Source: JABDGV01 sp964577935 (GTDB lineage Bacteria > Chlamydiota > Chlamydiia > Chlamydiales > FEN-1388). From it: a DNA stretch of 64,000 bases. The notes beneath the pieces are model-generated. The model saw only the letters and a list, made by a program, of their open reading frames with translations, was not told where the DNA came from and did no database searches. Made by a program: the position numbers and the translations under genes. Every line of letters begins with the position of its first letter. Position 1 is the stretch's first letter. Shown piece after piece: positions 53,333-61,262 of this stretch. Location: NCBI GenBank assembly GCA_964577935.1, contig CAZOAJ010000001.1:62001-126000 (forward strand), written 5' to 3'.

Positions 53333-53707
53333 ATGCTTCAGAAAATGCTTCCTGAGGAATTAGTTCGACAAAAGCTCGTGCACCTTTTGATCCATGAGCT
53401 TAAATATCCAAAGTCCTTGATATCTACAGAAAAAAGTCTCAATACGCTCAGCATAAAAAAATCAAGTGATCGCCGTGTTGATGTTTTATGTTATCGCAAA
53501 TTAGGTGAATCTCTGGCTCCTTATCTCTTAATTGAATGTAAGGCAAGAAAGCCAACTGACCAAGCGCTTCATCAGTTAATAGGGTATAATGCATTCATTG
53601 GAGCTCCTTTTATTGCCCTGATTTGGAATGATGGAGGATTGTGTCTTGAGAGGATCGACAAAACATGGCAAACAAGGGCAAAATTGCCCTCTTATCCAGA
53701 CGTTTAA
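53333..53707 (+). CDS. Stand-alone HSDR_N (PD-(D/E)XK) nuclease-like domain
   Basis: A roughly 124-residue protein matching the N-terminal nuclease domain of type I restriction R subunits (HSDR_N_2). The expected order is visible: EELVRQKLVHLLIHEL, TEKSL, RRVDVLCY (Asp of the active site), LLIECKAR (the ExK pair), then QLIGYNAFIGAPFIALIWNDG. No helicase domain or modification genes are nearby, so it is not a restriction system as seen. Start uncertain: TTG at 53312, ATG at 53333 or ATG at 53345. Confidence 0.78.
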   Translation: MLQKMLPEELVRQKLVHLLIHELKYPKSLISTEKSLNTLSIKKSSDRRVDVLCYRKLGESLAPYLLIECKARKPTDQALHQLIGYNAFIGAPFIALIWNDGGLCLERIDKTWQTRAKLPSYPDV

Positions 53708-53847
53708 AAAAGCTGCAAATAGATCTGCGATCCTCTGATCAACATGAGTGGTATTTTTAAAATCTTATGTTCATGCAAGTAAAATTTTTTTGTAGAGAAT
53801 GGTCTGATAGGAGTAGAAGAGTGTAAGTATGATTGGAAAGAGAAGAT

Positions 53848-54486
53848 ATGAATCCGAATATGCAAGACAATCCCCTCAAAAAAACTCAAGACAAAAGCCA
53901 AGATAGTGCTCAGGTATCTCCTGAATATAAATCCTCTCAAGAGGTATCTTCAATTCCAGTCTCTCCACAGGGATTTTCTTCCGAGAGTAATTCCGAAGTT
54001 TTTGCAACTCAATTTGATCCAAGTAATTCGGGGCAGGGAGTGCCTGCGTACACCGTTACTGATGTTGTTAACCGGCTTGAAGATCTCATTAAATATACCC
54101 TCGAGTGTGAAAATCGAGAGCTTAGGGAAGATGTTTCCTTTGTTGATGTGTACAAGCAGCTTATGGTCATCAGAGAGGCTATTGAGCTCTTTAATCGGGA
54201 TCATATGGCGTTTTTAGAAGATGTTGCCGCTCGCGGCGATATGCCGAAAGAGGAGCAAAACCTTTCTGAAGAAGACAGGAAGATTATAGAGAGGCTTTCA
54301 CGGCTTAAATCGCAATGTGAAGAAGCTAAAGAGCGTCTACATGCATCTTTGCAGGAATTTCCTGAGGAGACAGCTCAAATTAAGCAAGATCTTAAGAATT
54401 CGCAAGCAACTGAGGCTCAAAAGTCACGCAGAAGAAAATCGAAATTTAAGGGAATGGGTGGACAACAAGGTTGGACTCAGGCGTAG
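53848..54486 (+). CDS. Hypothetical coiled-coil protein, 212 residues
   Basis: Not recognised. The first 65 residues are disordered, rich in S, Q and P. The middle (VVNRLEDLIKYTLECENREL, VDVYKQLMVIREAIELFNR) and the region 125-180 (EEDRKIIERLSRLKSQCEEAKERL) are helical or coiled coil. The C-terminus is basic (KSRRRKSKFKGMG). It is soluble and has no signal peptide. The ATG at 53848 follows GAAAGAG; a TTG five codons upstream is possible. Disordered N-terminus plus helices would suit a T3SS effector, with no further evidence. Confidence 0.65.
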   Translation: MNPNMQDNPLKKTQDKSQDSAQVSPEYKSSQEVSSIPVSPQGFSSESNSEVFATQFDPSNSGQGVPAYTVTDVVNRLEDLIKYTLECENRELREDVSFVDVYKQLMVIREAIELFNRDHMAFLEDVAARGDMPKEEQNLSEEDRKIIERLSRLKSQCEEAKERLHASLQEFPEETAQIKQDLKNSQATEAQKSRRRKSKFKGMGGQQGWTQA

Positions 54487-54623
54487 AGTCTCTTTTTGTC
54501 TGTAAAGTCCTTAGATTTATTGGATGTTCCTCACGTTTGAATAAGCTGAGTTATTAAATTAATTTAATTATTTATAGTCCTTATTTCTCTTAGAAACAGA
54601 AGACTTGTAAAGAAATATCTTAG

Positions 54624-54653
54624 TTGACATAATTTCTTGTTATGAAGTCTACT
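54624..54653 (+). promoter_or_regulatory. Putative promoter of the UhpC-type gene
   Basis: A consensus TTGACA (54624-54629) with TCTACT (54648-54653) 18 bp downstream lies 52 bp before the GTG start, in a very AT-rich stretch. The -10 is weak. Confidence 0.45.
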
Positions 54654-54704
54654 TTGATCTTTGTAATGTAAAAATGAATAACAAAACAGTCTTTTGGTAA
54701 TAAA

Positions 54705-56090
54705 GTGTTTGGCTTTTTAAAGTTATTAGATCCTGCTCCTCAAATTCCAGAAATAGAAGATGAGGCGATAGTACAAAAGAAGTACCAATACTGGAGAATA
54801 CGCGTATTCTATTCCATGTTCATCGGATACGCTTTTTACTATTTTACTCGAAAGAGTTTTACCTTTGCTATGCCATCTCTCATGAGAGATTTGGGATTAG
54901 ATAAGGGCGAGTTGGGGATTTTAGCCAGCATTTTATCTATCTCGTATGGGATTAGCAAGTTTGCAAGCGGTCTTATCGGCGATCGATCCAATCCGCGCTA
55001 TTTTATGGCGTTTGGTCTCATACTCACTGGTATTTCCAACATTTGTTTTGGTCTTTCCTCCTCTCTTATCTTTTTTGCTATCTTCTGGGGGTTGAATGGC
55101 TGGTTTCAAGGGTTTGGATGGCCTGGATGTGCTCGGCTCTTGACTCATTGGTACTCGCAATCCGAGCGTGGTCGCTGGTGGTCCTTTTGGAATACCTCTA
55201 CAAATGTCGGCGGTGCTCTTATCCCTGTAATTACAGCATTTTTTGCTCAGTTTTTCGGCTGGCGTGTCGCGATGTTTTTTCCTGGGGTCTTGAGTATTCT
55301 TGGTGGGCTTTTCCTGATAAATCGGCTTTGCGATACGCCGCAATCTTTAGGGTTGCCGCCTATTGAAAAGTTCCGAAATGATTATCCAACGAAGAAGTAT
55401 TCAAGCCAAGAGCGTGAGCTATCGGTTCGTGAGATCCTTTTTGAATATGTACTAACAAATCCATTTATCTGGATTTTAGGAATAAGCTATTTCTTCGTCT
55501 ATATCATCAGAATAGCAGTTAACGACTGGACGGTTCTCTATTTAGTCGAGGCTAAAGGGTATAGTCAAATCGGCGCAGGAGGAATAGTCTTTTGGTTTGA
55601 GATCGGCGGGATATTTGGCGGCCTTGTCGCGGGTTGGGCTTCAGATAAAATCTTTAAAGGACGAAGAGGTCCTATTAATGTGATTTTTTGCCTCCTTATC
55701 ACAGGTGCCATTACGCTTTTTTGGAAAAATGTCGGCCTTCATCCAATTATTGATTCAGCGATGCTCTTTTCAATCGGATTTTTGATTTTTGGACCTCAAA
55801 TGCTTATAGGCATGGCTTCAGCAGAGCTTTCTCATAAAAAAGCTGCAGCTTCAGCCTCAGGATTTACGGGCTGGATTGCCTATCTTGGAGCTGCTTTTGC
55901 TGGCTATCCTCTTGGTAAAATAACTCAAGAGTATGGATGGGAAGGGTTTTTCTTAACGCTTACTATTTGTGCGGTTGCAGCGACCTTATTGCTGCTTCCT
56001 CTATGGAGAATTCGATCTTCTGAAGATTCAATATTCAGGAAAAAAGTTCGAGTCGATACAAGCGCTCCTGTTCCCGATAATATCATCTAG
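54705..56090 (+). CDS. uhpC: UhpC/GlpT-type hexose-phosphate transporter
   Basis: A 461-residue organophosphate:phosphate antiporter (OPA branch of the major facilitator superfamily) with 12 hydrophobic segments. Family features: YFTRKSFTFAMPSLMRD near the N-terminus, GISKFASGLIGDRSNPR in loop 2-3, GWFQGFGWPGCARLLTHWYS and WNTSTNVGGALIP. In Chlamydia UhpC (CT544) imports glucose-6-phosphate from the host. The start is GTG with a weak SD, 219 bp after the upstream gene. A terminator follows directly. Confidence 0.93.
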   Translation: MFGFLKLLDPAPQIPEIEDEAIVQKKYQYWRIRVFYSMFIGYAFYYFTRKSFTFAMPSLMRDLGLDKGELGILASILSISYGISKFASGLIGDRSNPRYFMAFGLILTGISNICFGLSSSLIFFAIFWGLNGWFQGFGWPGCARLLTHWYSQSERGRWWSFWNTSTNVGGALIPVITAFFAQFFGWRVAMFFPGVLSILGGLFLINRLCDTPQSLGLPPIEKFRNDYPTKKYSSQERELSVREILFEYVLTNPFIWILGISYFFVYIIRIAVNDWTVLYLVEAKGYSQIGAGGIVFWFEIGGIFGGLVAGWASDKIFKGRRGPINVIFCLLITGAITLFWKNVGLHPIIDSAMLFSIGFLIFGPQMLIGMASAELSHKKAAASASGFTGWIAYLGAAFAGYPLGKITQEYGWEGFFLTLTICAVAATLLLLPLWRIRSSEDSIFRKKVRVDTSAPVPDNII

Positions 56091-56093
56091 AGC

Positions 56094-56125
56094 ATAGAGG
56101 AAGCTCCCTGTTTCCTCTATTTTCT
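56094..56125 (+). terminator. Terminator after the UhpC-type gene
   Basis: ATAGAGGAA (56094-56102) pairs with TTCCTCTAT (56112-56120), followed by TTTTCTTTC. It begins four bases after the stop codon. Confidence 0.85.
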
Positions 56126-56294
56126 TTCTCTGATTTTTGGTTGTAGCTGTTTCTGTGATCGATAATCACAACGGGGCCTTCTCATCTTATCCAAAATCTC
56201 ACTACCCTATATTCTGCGATCATCCAATTCAAAATAGATTTGTGATCTTTTGCATCACATAAGTTAGTATGTGATTTTGGATTTTGGAGAAAAT

Positions 56295-58208
56295 GTGGCT
56301 GAGTCATTATATGAACTTTTTGAGCGCCTAAATCCAAGAAGCGCTGCCTTTCTTTCGTTTGTGGATACTTCCGGATTAGAATATGTCCAGGCGTCTAGTG
56401 GAGAGAATATTCTTTTCGATAAACGGGCAAAAACTCCCTATCCGCTTCATAGTCCAGAATCGCTCAGTGCTGAGTCTTTATCTTGGGCTCAATCGATATC
56501 TTCATCAAATGTAAAAGTGGCTCTGATCTTTGGCGTAGGGTCTGGCTACCATCTTTTGCCTTTAATTTCTTGGCTTGAAGAGGATGATGAGAGACGGCTT
56601 GTTGTCTTAGAAGATGATTTGGAAACAATTAGCCTATTTTTAGAGACAGAGCAAGCTAAAAAGCTTCTCTTTCATCCCCAAATCATGCTTCTTTGTTATG
56701 AACATGGAGATGAGGGCAGGAGTCTTATAGAAAAGATTTCTTGGGCACTGTGTGATACCTCCTATCTGTGGAAGCCAAGTCCTGCATATAGTAAGTACCG
56801 TCCAAAAAACTCGTTGAAGCTTGAAGTTCAAATAAAAATTGCTGTGGAAGAGGTCAAATGGGTCTTTGACGAGTATATTTCATTGGGGCTTTCCTATTTT
56901 CGTAATTTCTGGCGCAATTTGAGGTTTTTTTATGAATCGAAAAATGGCCACGACCTTTTTGGGCAGTTTCGAGGCATTCCAGCAGTTATTGTCGGTGCAG
57001 GTCCTTCTTTAGAACGCGATCTTGAGGTTCTTCGTTCTATTCGGGGGAAGTGTTTAATTTTTGCAGGAGGCTCTGCATTAAGTGTTTTGGCAGATGTAGG
57101 AATTAAGCCCCATTTTGCAGCAGGTGTTGATCCCAATCTCTTTCAATATGTCAGAATTAGGCAGGCTCAACACGTAAACCCTCCATTTTTTTATAGCGGC
57201 CGTGTCTGTTACGAGGCATTGGATTCGATTACAGGACCGCTTTTGTATCTGCGTTCAGCAGAAGGATATGGAGTCCCAAGGTTTATTGAACAAGCTTGTG
57301 GAGTTTCTGGAAGGTTGATTGAGGGAGGGCATAGTGTAACAAATCTTCTTGTAGAAATTGCCTATTCTTTGGGATGCCGTGATATTACACTTCTTGGAAT
57401 GGATCTTTCCTATACAGGCTCAAGCCTTTATCCAAAACAGGTTGAGCATGCCCTCGCTGAAGGAGAGTCCAGAAATCTTAACGTCAATAATCCGAGGCTT
57501 ATTTTGGCTGAAGGTACAGATGGCGAATCCGTTCAAACTGAATCAAAATGGATTACAGAAGGCGAGTGGATTAGTCATTTTAAGAGATTGCATCCGCGCC
57601 TTCGACTATTCAATTCGACTCCACATGGGCTTAAGATTCAAGGATTAGAAACTGTCTCCTTAGAGGACTTTGCTGCACCTTTCCAAGAGCATGATCTCTA
57701 TGGGCTCGTCGATTCAAAGGTCGCATCTTCGCGAGCTCTTTTAGAAAAAACTGGAGCGCTACTTAAGGGTGTTTCACGCTTTTACAAAAGCGTTCAAAAA
57801 TCTCTGCCTATTGTTTGTGAATTAGAGAAACGACTTAAGTTGATTCCGAAGAAAGTTGATCTTGAAGAGGATATCGATTGGCAAAAAGAGTATCAAAAGC
57901 TTCAAGGAGAATTGTTCTATAGAGCACTTGCTTTTGGCGTAGATAAAATGTGGACGAAGCTGTCCAGGTGCCGGGAGTTTTTGTACTTTGGAAGCCAATG
58001 GACGGAAGCGCGTGCTTTTAAATACCGGCATAAGGAAGTAGAAAAAAAGCTCTACCTTTTCAGGAGGCTTATTGAAACGCAGACAATTTTGATTGAGGGT
58101 GTATCAACCGAATGGACTTTACGAGGAATTGATATTGCTCCATTAAGCTTGTTTGAAAAAAGATCTCCTGATTGTCTTCGTGAAGCAACAAAAGCTTTTT
58201 TTGGATAG
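56295..58208 (+). CDS. DUF115 (Maf/MptE-like) protein
   Basis: A roughly 637-residue protein of the DUF115 family, which includes motility-associated (Maf) glycosyltransferases and archaeal MptE-type kinases. The core is visible near residues 230-290: GIPAVIVGAGPSLERDLEVL, then LIFAGGSALSVLADVGIKPH, and later GHSVTNLLVEIAYSLGCRDI with LLGMDLSYTG. The N-terminal 210 residues are less conserved (VALIFGVGSGYHLLPLI). The GTG at 56295 has GGAG five bases upstream; a GTG eight codons earlier lacks an SD. Maf proteins glycosylate flagellin; no flagella genes are seen here, so the acceptor is unknown. The MORN-like gene follows after four bases. Confidence 0.85.
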   Translation: MAESLYELFERLNPRSAAFLSFVDTSGLEYVQASSGENILFDKRAKTPYPLHSPESLSAESLSWAQSISSSNVKVALIFGVGSGYHLLPLISWLEEDDERRLVVLEDDLETISLFLETEQAKKLLFHPQIMLLCYEHGDEGRSLIEKISWALCDTSYLWKPSPAYSKYRPKNSLKLEVQIKIAVEEVKWVFDEYISLGLSYFRNFWRNLRFFYESKNGHDLFGQFRGIPAVIVGAGPSLERDLEVLRSIRGKCLIFAGGSALSVLADVGIKPHFAAGVDPNLFQYVRIRQAQHVNPPFFYSGRVCYEALDSITGPLLYLRSAEGYGVPRFIEQACGVSGRLIEGGHSVTNLLVEIAYSLGCRDITLLGMDLSYTGSSLYPKQVEHALAEGESRNLNVNNPRLILAEGTDGESVQTESKWITEGEWISHFKRLHPRLRLFNSTPHGLKIQGLETVSLEDFAAPFQEHDLYGLVDSKVASSRALLEKTGALLKGVSRFYKSVQKSLPIVCELEKRLKLIPKKVDLEEDIDWQKEYQKLQGELFYRALAFGVDKMWTKLSRCREFLYFGSQWTEARAFKYRHKEVEKKLYLFRRLIETQTILIEGVSTEWTLRGIDIAPLSLFEKRSPDCLREATKAFFG

Positions 58209-58212
58209 CACT

Positions 58213-58857
58213 ATGATTGAATCAAGTATTGATAATGGGCAGATGAGAGTTTTTGACGCAGCTCTTCGTTTAGATATTACAGTCGATATCAATACATGTG
58301 GCCTCGAGCCATATTCAAAACAGGAAGGTAGAGATGGTTTTTCAACTTTTCTCAAAAATGGCCGATTTCAAGGTCCAGCAGTACGCTTAGATAAAGAAGG
58401 TAAAAAAGTCTGGAGCGGAGTTTATTCGAATGGACTTCTCTTTGGGCCTTCCACATGGTACTTTCCTTGTGGGCAAGTGATGATGAAGAATTGGTATGTT
58501 GATGGAATGAGGCATGGGATATCGGTCAGATTTTTTTTAGGCGGCGGTGTGGAGGAGGAGGGGATGTATCTGTTCGGTCTTCCAGAAGGTGAGCATTTAA
58601 GCTACTACCGAAAAGATGTCCTCAAAGAAGTTAAAAACTACCGAAATGGAAGGCTTGATGGTTTATTTGAACTATTTTTTCCTTCGGGTCTTTTACGGAG
58701 GCATACAGACTATTCAGAAGGTGTTCGGGATGGTTTTGACTTTGCCTGGGATGTTGAAGGGTATTTGTTATTTTGTGAGAGGTGGGAGAAGGGAAGAAAA
58801 ATTCAGCAGATCGTCGAAGATCCTGTTCTTCAATTTTTAAAGAGAACCGCAAGCTAA
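58213..58857 (+). CDS. MORN-like repeat protein
   Basis: A 214-residue protein with five or six MORN_2/YwqK-type units between about 35 and 190: NGRFQGPAVRL, YSNGLLFGPSTWYF, YVDGMRHGISVRFF, LFGLPEGEHLSYY, YRNGRLDGLFELFF and SEGVRDGFDFAWD. Such repeats form beta-hairpin stacks that bind partners or membranes. The ATG at 58213 lies four bases after the DUF115 stop, so the two are co-translated; a longer start inside the DUF115 gene is possible. Function unknown; it may partner the DUF115 protein. Confidence 0.82.
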   Translation: MIESSIDNGQMRVFDAALRLDITVDINTCGLEPYSKQEGRDGFSTFLKNGRFQGPAVRLDKEGKKVWSGVYSNGLLFGPSTWYFPCGQVMMKNWYVDGMRHGISVRFFLGGGVEEEGMYLFGLPEGEHLSYYRKDVLKEVKNYRNGRLDGLFELFFPSGLLRRHTDYSEGVRDGFDFAWDVEGYLLFCERWEKGRKIQQIVEDPVLQFLKRTAS

Positions 58858-58994
58858 TGTCGATTTTCCCTAGAGAATAGAAATTCTTATTGGGAGATGA
58901 CTTTAATTTCTTGCTCGAAAAGGCCTTACTCTGCGATCCTCATTATTCGATTGATTGTTTTAGTTCTCTATTATAGAGGGAAGAATTTACAGAG

Positions 58995-59615
58995 ATGGCT
59001 CGTTATACAGGTCCTAAAAACCGGGTTGCACGACGCTTCGGGGTCAACATTTTTGGTCGTGCGCGAAACCCCCTCATTCATAAGTCTCATCCTGCAGGTA
59101 TGCATGGAATGAAACGGAAAAAGAAATCTGACTTCGGTGTTCAGCTTGAAGAAAAACAAAAGCTGAAAGCTATTTATGGAATGATTTCTGAGAAGCAGTT
59201 GCTCCGTTATTTTCATGAAGCTGCAAGTAAGCACCTAAATACTCCCGAGCTCTTTATCCAAAGACTCGAGACTCGTTTAGATGTTGTGGTTTGGAGATTG
59301 AAATTAGCTTCAACAATCTTTGCTGCTCAACAGCTCGTATCTCATGGTCATATCTTGGTGAATGGAAAGCGTGTTGATATCCGTTCCTTCCAAGTGAAGC
59401 CTGGCGCTGTTGTATCTGTTAAAGAATCAGCAAGGAAAATGAAGATTATAGTTGATTCTATAGAAAGCGGAAGCAGAAATGTTCCTGCTTACTATGAAGT
59501 TCAAGAGAATGGTTTTGCTGGCAAGCTTTTGGCGTTCCCAAGCTTTGCTGATATCTCCCTTCCGCTTGATATCAACCTTCCGATGATTTGCGACTTCCTT
59601 GCGCACAAAGCGTAA
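58995..59615 (+). CDS. rpsD: 30S ribosomal protein S4
   Basis: A 206-residue S4, a primary 16S rRNA binder that nucleates 30S assembly and helps keep decoding accurate. Family motifs: YTGPKNRVARRFG at the start, HPAGMHGMKRKKKSDFG, the S4 RNA-binding domain RLETRLDVVVWRL and AAQQLVSHGHILVNGKRVDI. It lacks the zinc cysteines of some orthologues. GAGGGAAG lies ten bases before ATG. It stands alone, as in Chlamydia, and is followed by a strong terminator. Confidence 0.98.
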   Translation: MARYTGPKNRVARRFGVNIFGRARNPLIHKSHPAGMHGMKRKKKSDFGVQLEEKQKLKAIYGMISEKQLLRYFHEAASKHLNTPELFIQRLETRLDVVVWRLKLASTIFAAQQLVSHGHILVNGKRVDIRSFQVKPGAVVSVKESARKMKIIVDSIESGSRNVPAYYEVQENGFAGKLLAFPSFADISLPLDINLPMICDFLAHKA

Positions 59616-59656
59616 TAGAAGTTCTTAGAGTAAGATAATATCTTACACGTCATCCT

Positions 59657-59703
59657 AAAATTCCTCTAGCGTAGTACAAAGTGCCGCTAGAGGAATTTTT
59701 TTT
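59657..59703 (+). terminator. Terminator after rpsD
   Basis: A perfect 15-bp stem (AAAATTCCTCTAGCG 59657-59671 with its complement 59685-59699) followed by a run of eight T. The A-rich side may also serve the convergent antiporter gene. Confidence 0.93.
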
Positions 59704-59760
59704 GTCTAATTCGCGAGTAGTGAGCCAAGCTTTCTCGGCTCTCAGAATTTTCTTTTCTCT

Positions 59761-60993
59761 CTACACATTCGATCCATCATCAGTGTTTGCATCATCAGTG
59801 TTTGATAGGCTATAAAGCCATCTCAATGCAAATGGCGCTATCAATGTCGTAATTGTAATAACAAGTACGATGGCAGCATAAATATCATTCTTTAGGACAG
59901 AAGCATTAAGTCCTACGTTTGCAAAAATCAATCCGACTTCTCCTCGAGGAATCATTGCTGTCCCAATGATAAACTGTTTAAGCCTGTTTTTTTCTTTGAT
60001 AAAAAATGCTGAAAAGAGCTTTCCAAGTATAGCTGCAATGGTAAGCGAACCGCTTAATAGCCAAATAAATGACGATTCCCAGTTGACGCTTCTCAGATTC
60101 AGTGATAAGCCAATAGCGACAAAAAAAATAGGGGTGAATAGATGCACAATTGGTTTCATTTGTTCTTCAACACGATGGCTAAATTCTTTCGATTCATGTA
60201 AGAACGCTGCAAATGGAAAGAAAAATTGCCTAGAAAGAGCAAGTCCTGCAGCAAATCCCCCAAGTAGTTCAGGAGCCCCTAGAGCATGAGCGATCCATGC
60301 AAAAAGTAGGATTAAGGACACAATTGTAGTTGGTAAAAGACCTGGAATTTCACTCCTCTCATCCCACTTTTTAATGATATATGCGACTCCTTTTGCCAAA
60401 ATTGGTGATATAAGAAAAAAAAGAATTATAAATAACAACACCTTAATCGTACTCCAGAGATTGATCTCTCCGCTTATTGAAAACTCATAGAGCATCGCGA
60501 GTAAAACTATTCCGATTATATCGTCAAGGACCGCGGCTCCAATAATAATTTGTGATTCAGAGCTATTTTGTTTTTTCAAATCACGAAGAACCCGCAATGT
60601 GATGCCAATACTCGTGGCACTCAGGGTGCTTGCTATGAACATGCTTGTTAAAAGCGAGAAGTCAAATACGTAGTAGCTGAGTGTAAATCCGAATGTACAA
60701 GGTAAAATTACGCCTCCAAAGGCGACGATAAGAGCCTTTCCTCCAGCGGAAGATAAGTTGCCTATATCTGTTTCTATTCCGACTTCGAAAAGAAGCAAAA
60801 TGATCCCAATCTGTGCTAAGAGCTGAATCGGATTGCTTATAACGATTAAGCCTAAAATACTTGGTCCGATGATAATTCCAGCAATAAGTTCGCCAATAAC
60901 CGACGGAACCTTGAAATAGGATGCAATCTCACCAAATAATCGGGCTGAAAGAAGGATTATAACGAGTTGAATTAAAAACGTATGTGGTTCCAT
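59761..60993 (-). CDS. CPA2-family cation/proton antiporter
   Basis: A 410-residue KefB/NapA-like membrane antiporter with about 12-13 hydrophobic segments. Typical stretches: VIGELIAGIIIGPSILG near 35-50, IGIILLLFEVGIETDI, the discontinuous-helix region GAAVLDDIIGIVLLAML (conserved Asp-Asp), and MIPRGEVGLIFANVG near 350. It lacks the C-terminal TrkA-N domain of KefB/KefC. It likely exchanges Na+ or K+ for protons in the inner membrane. It lies 270 bp downstream of murJ on the same strand. Confidence 0.93.
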   Translation of the reverse strand: MEPHTFLIQLVIILLSARLFGEIASYFKVPSVIGELIAGIIIGPSILGLIVISNPIQLLAQIGIILLLFEVGIETDIGNLSSAGGKALIVAFGGVILPCTFGFTLSYYVFDFSLLTSMFIASTLSATSIGITLRVLRDLKKQNSSESQIIIGAAVLDDIIGIVLLAMLYEFSISGEINLWSTIKVLLFIILFFLISPILAKGVAYIIKKWDERSEIPGLLPTTIVSLILLFAWIAHALGAPELLGGFAAGLALSRQFFFPFAAFLHESKEFSHRVEEQMKPIVHLFTPIFFVAIGLSLNLRSVNWESSFIWLLSGSLTIAAILGKLFSAFFIKEKNRLKQFIIGTAMIPRGEVGLIFANVGLNASVLKNDIYAAIVLVITITTLIAPFALRWLYSLSNTDDANTDDGSNV

Positions 60994-61216
60994 CGATATA
61001 TCAGAGCCTTATTACTCACTTTACGCCAGAATCTGACCATTTGCGCTCACTAGATTCAAAAAGGATCAGAGATCTTCTGTAGAACATGAGTTGTTTATTT
61101 GAATTTCAATAGAGGAACTTCCTCTAGATCATCTACAGTATGTATCAGCTTTTTTAAAAAATTTCTTTATTAATATGATCGCGGATAAGGATGGAATGAG
61201 TTTTTCAAGAATATTA

Positions 61217-61247
61217 AAACAGCTCTCATGGTCTATAAGAGCTGTTT
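61217..61247 (-). terminator. Hairpin downstream of murJ
   Basis: A 10-bp perfect stem (AAACAGCTCT 61217-61226 with AGAGCTGTTT 61238-61247). On the minus strand a run of four T (TTTTAATATT) follows, 16 bp past the murJ stop. Confidence 0.7.
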
Positions 61248-61262
61248 GTTAACAAAAAGAAA

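Noticed and set aside
53333..53707. A complete type I restriction system
   Set aside because: Only the HSDR_N-like domain is present; no helicase, methylase or specificity gene flanks it.
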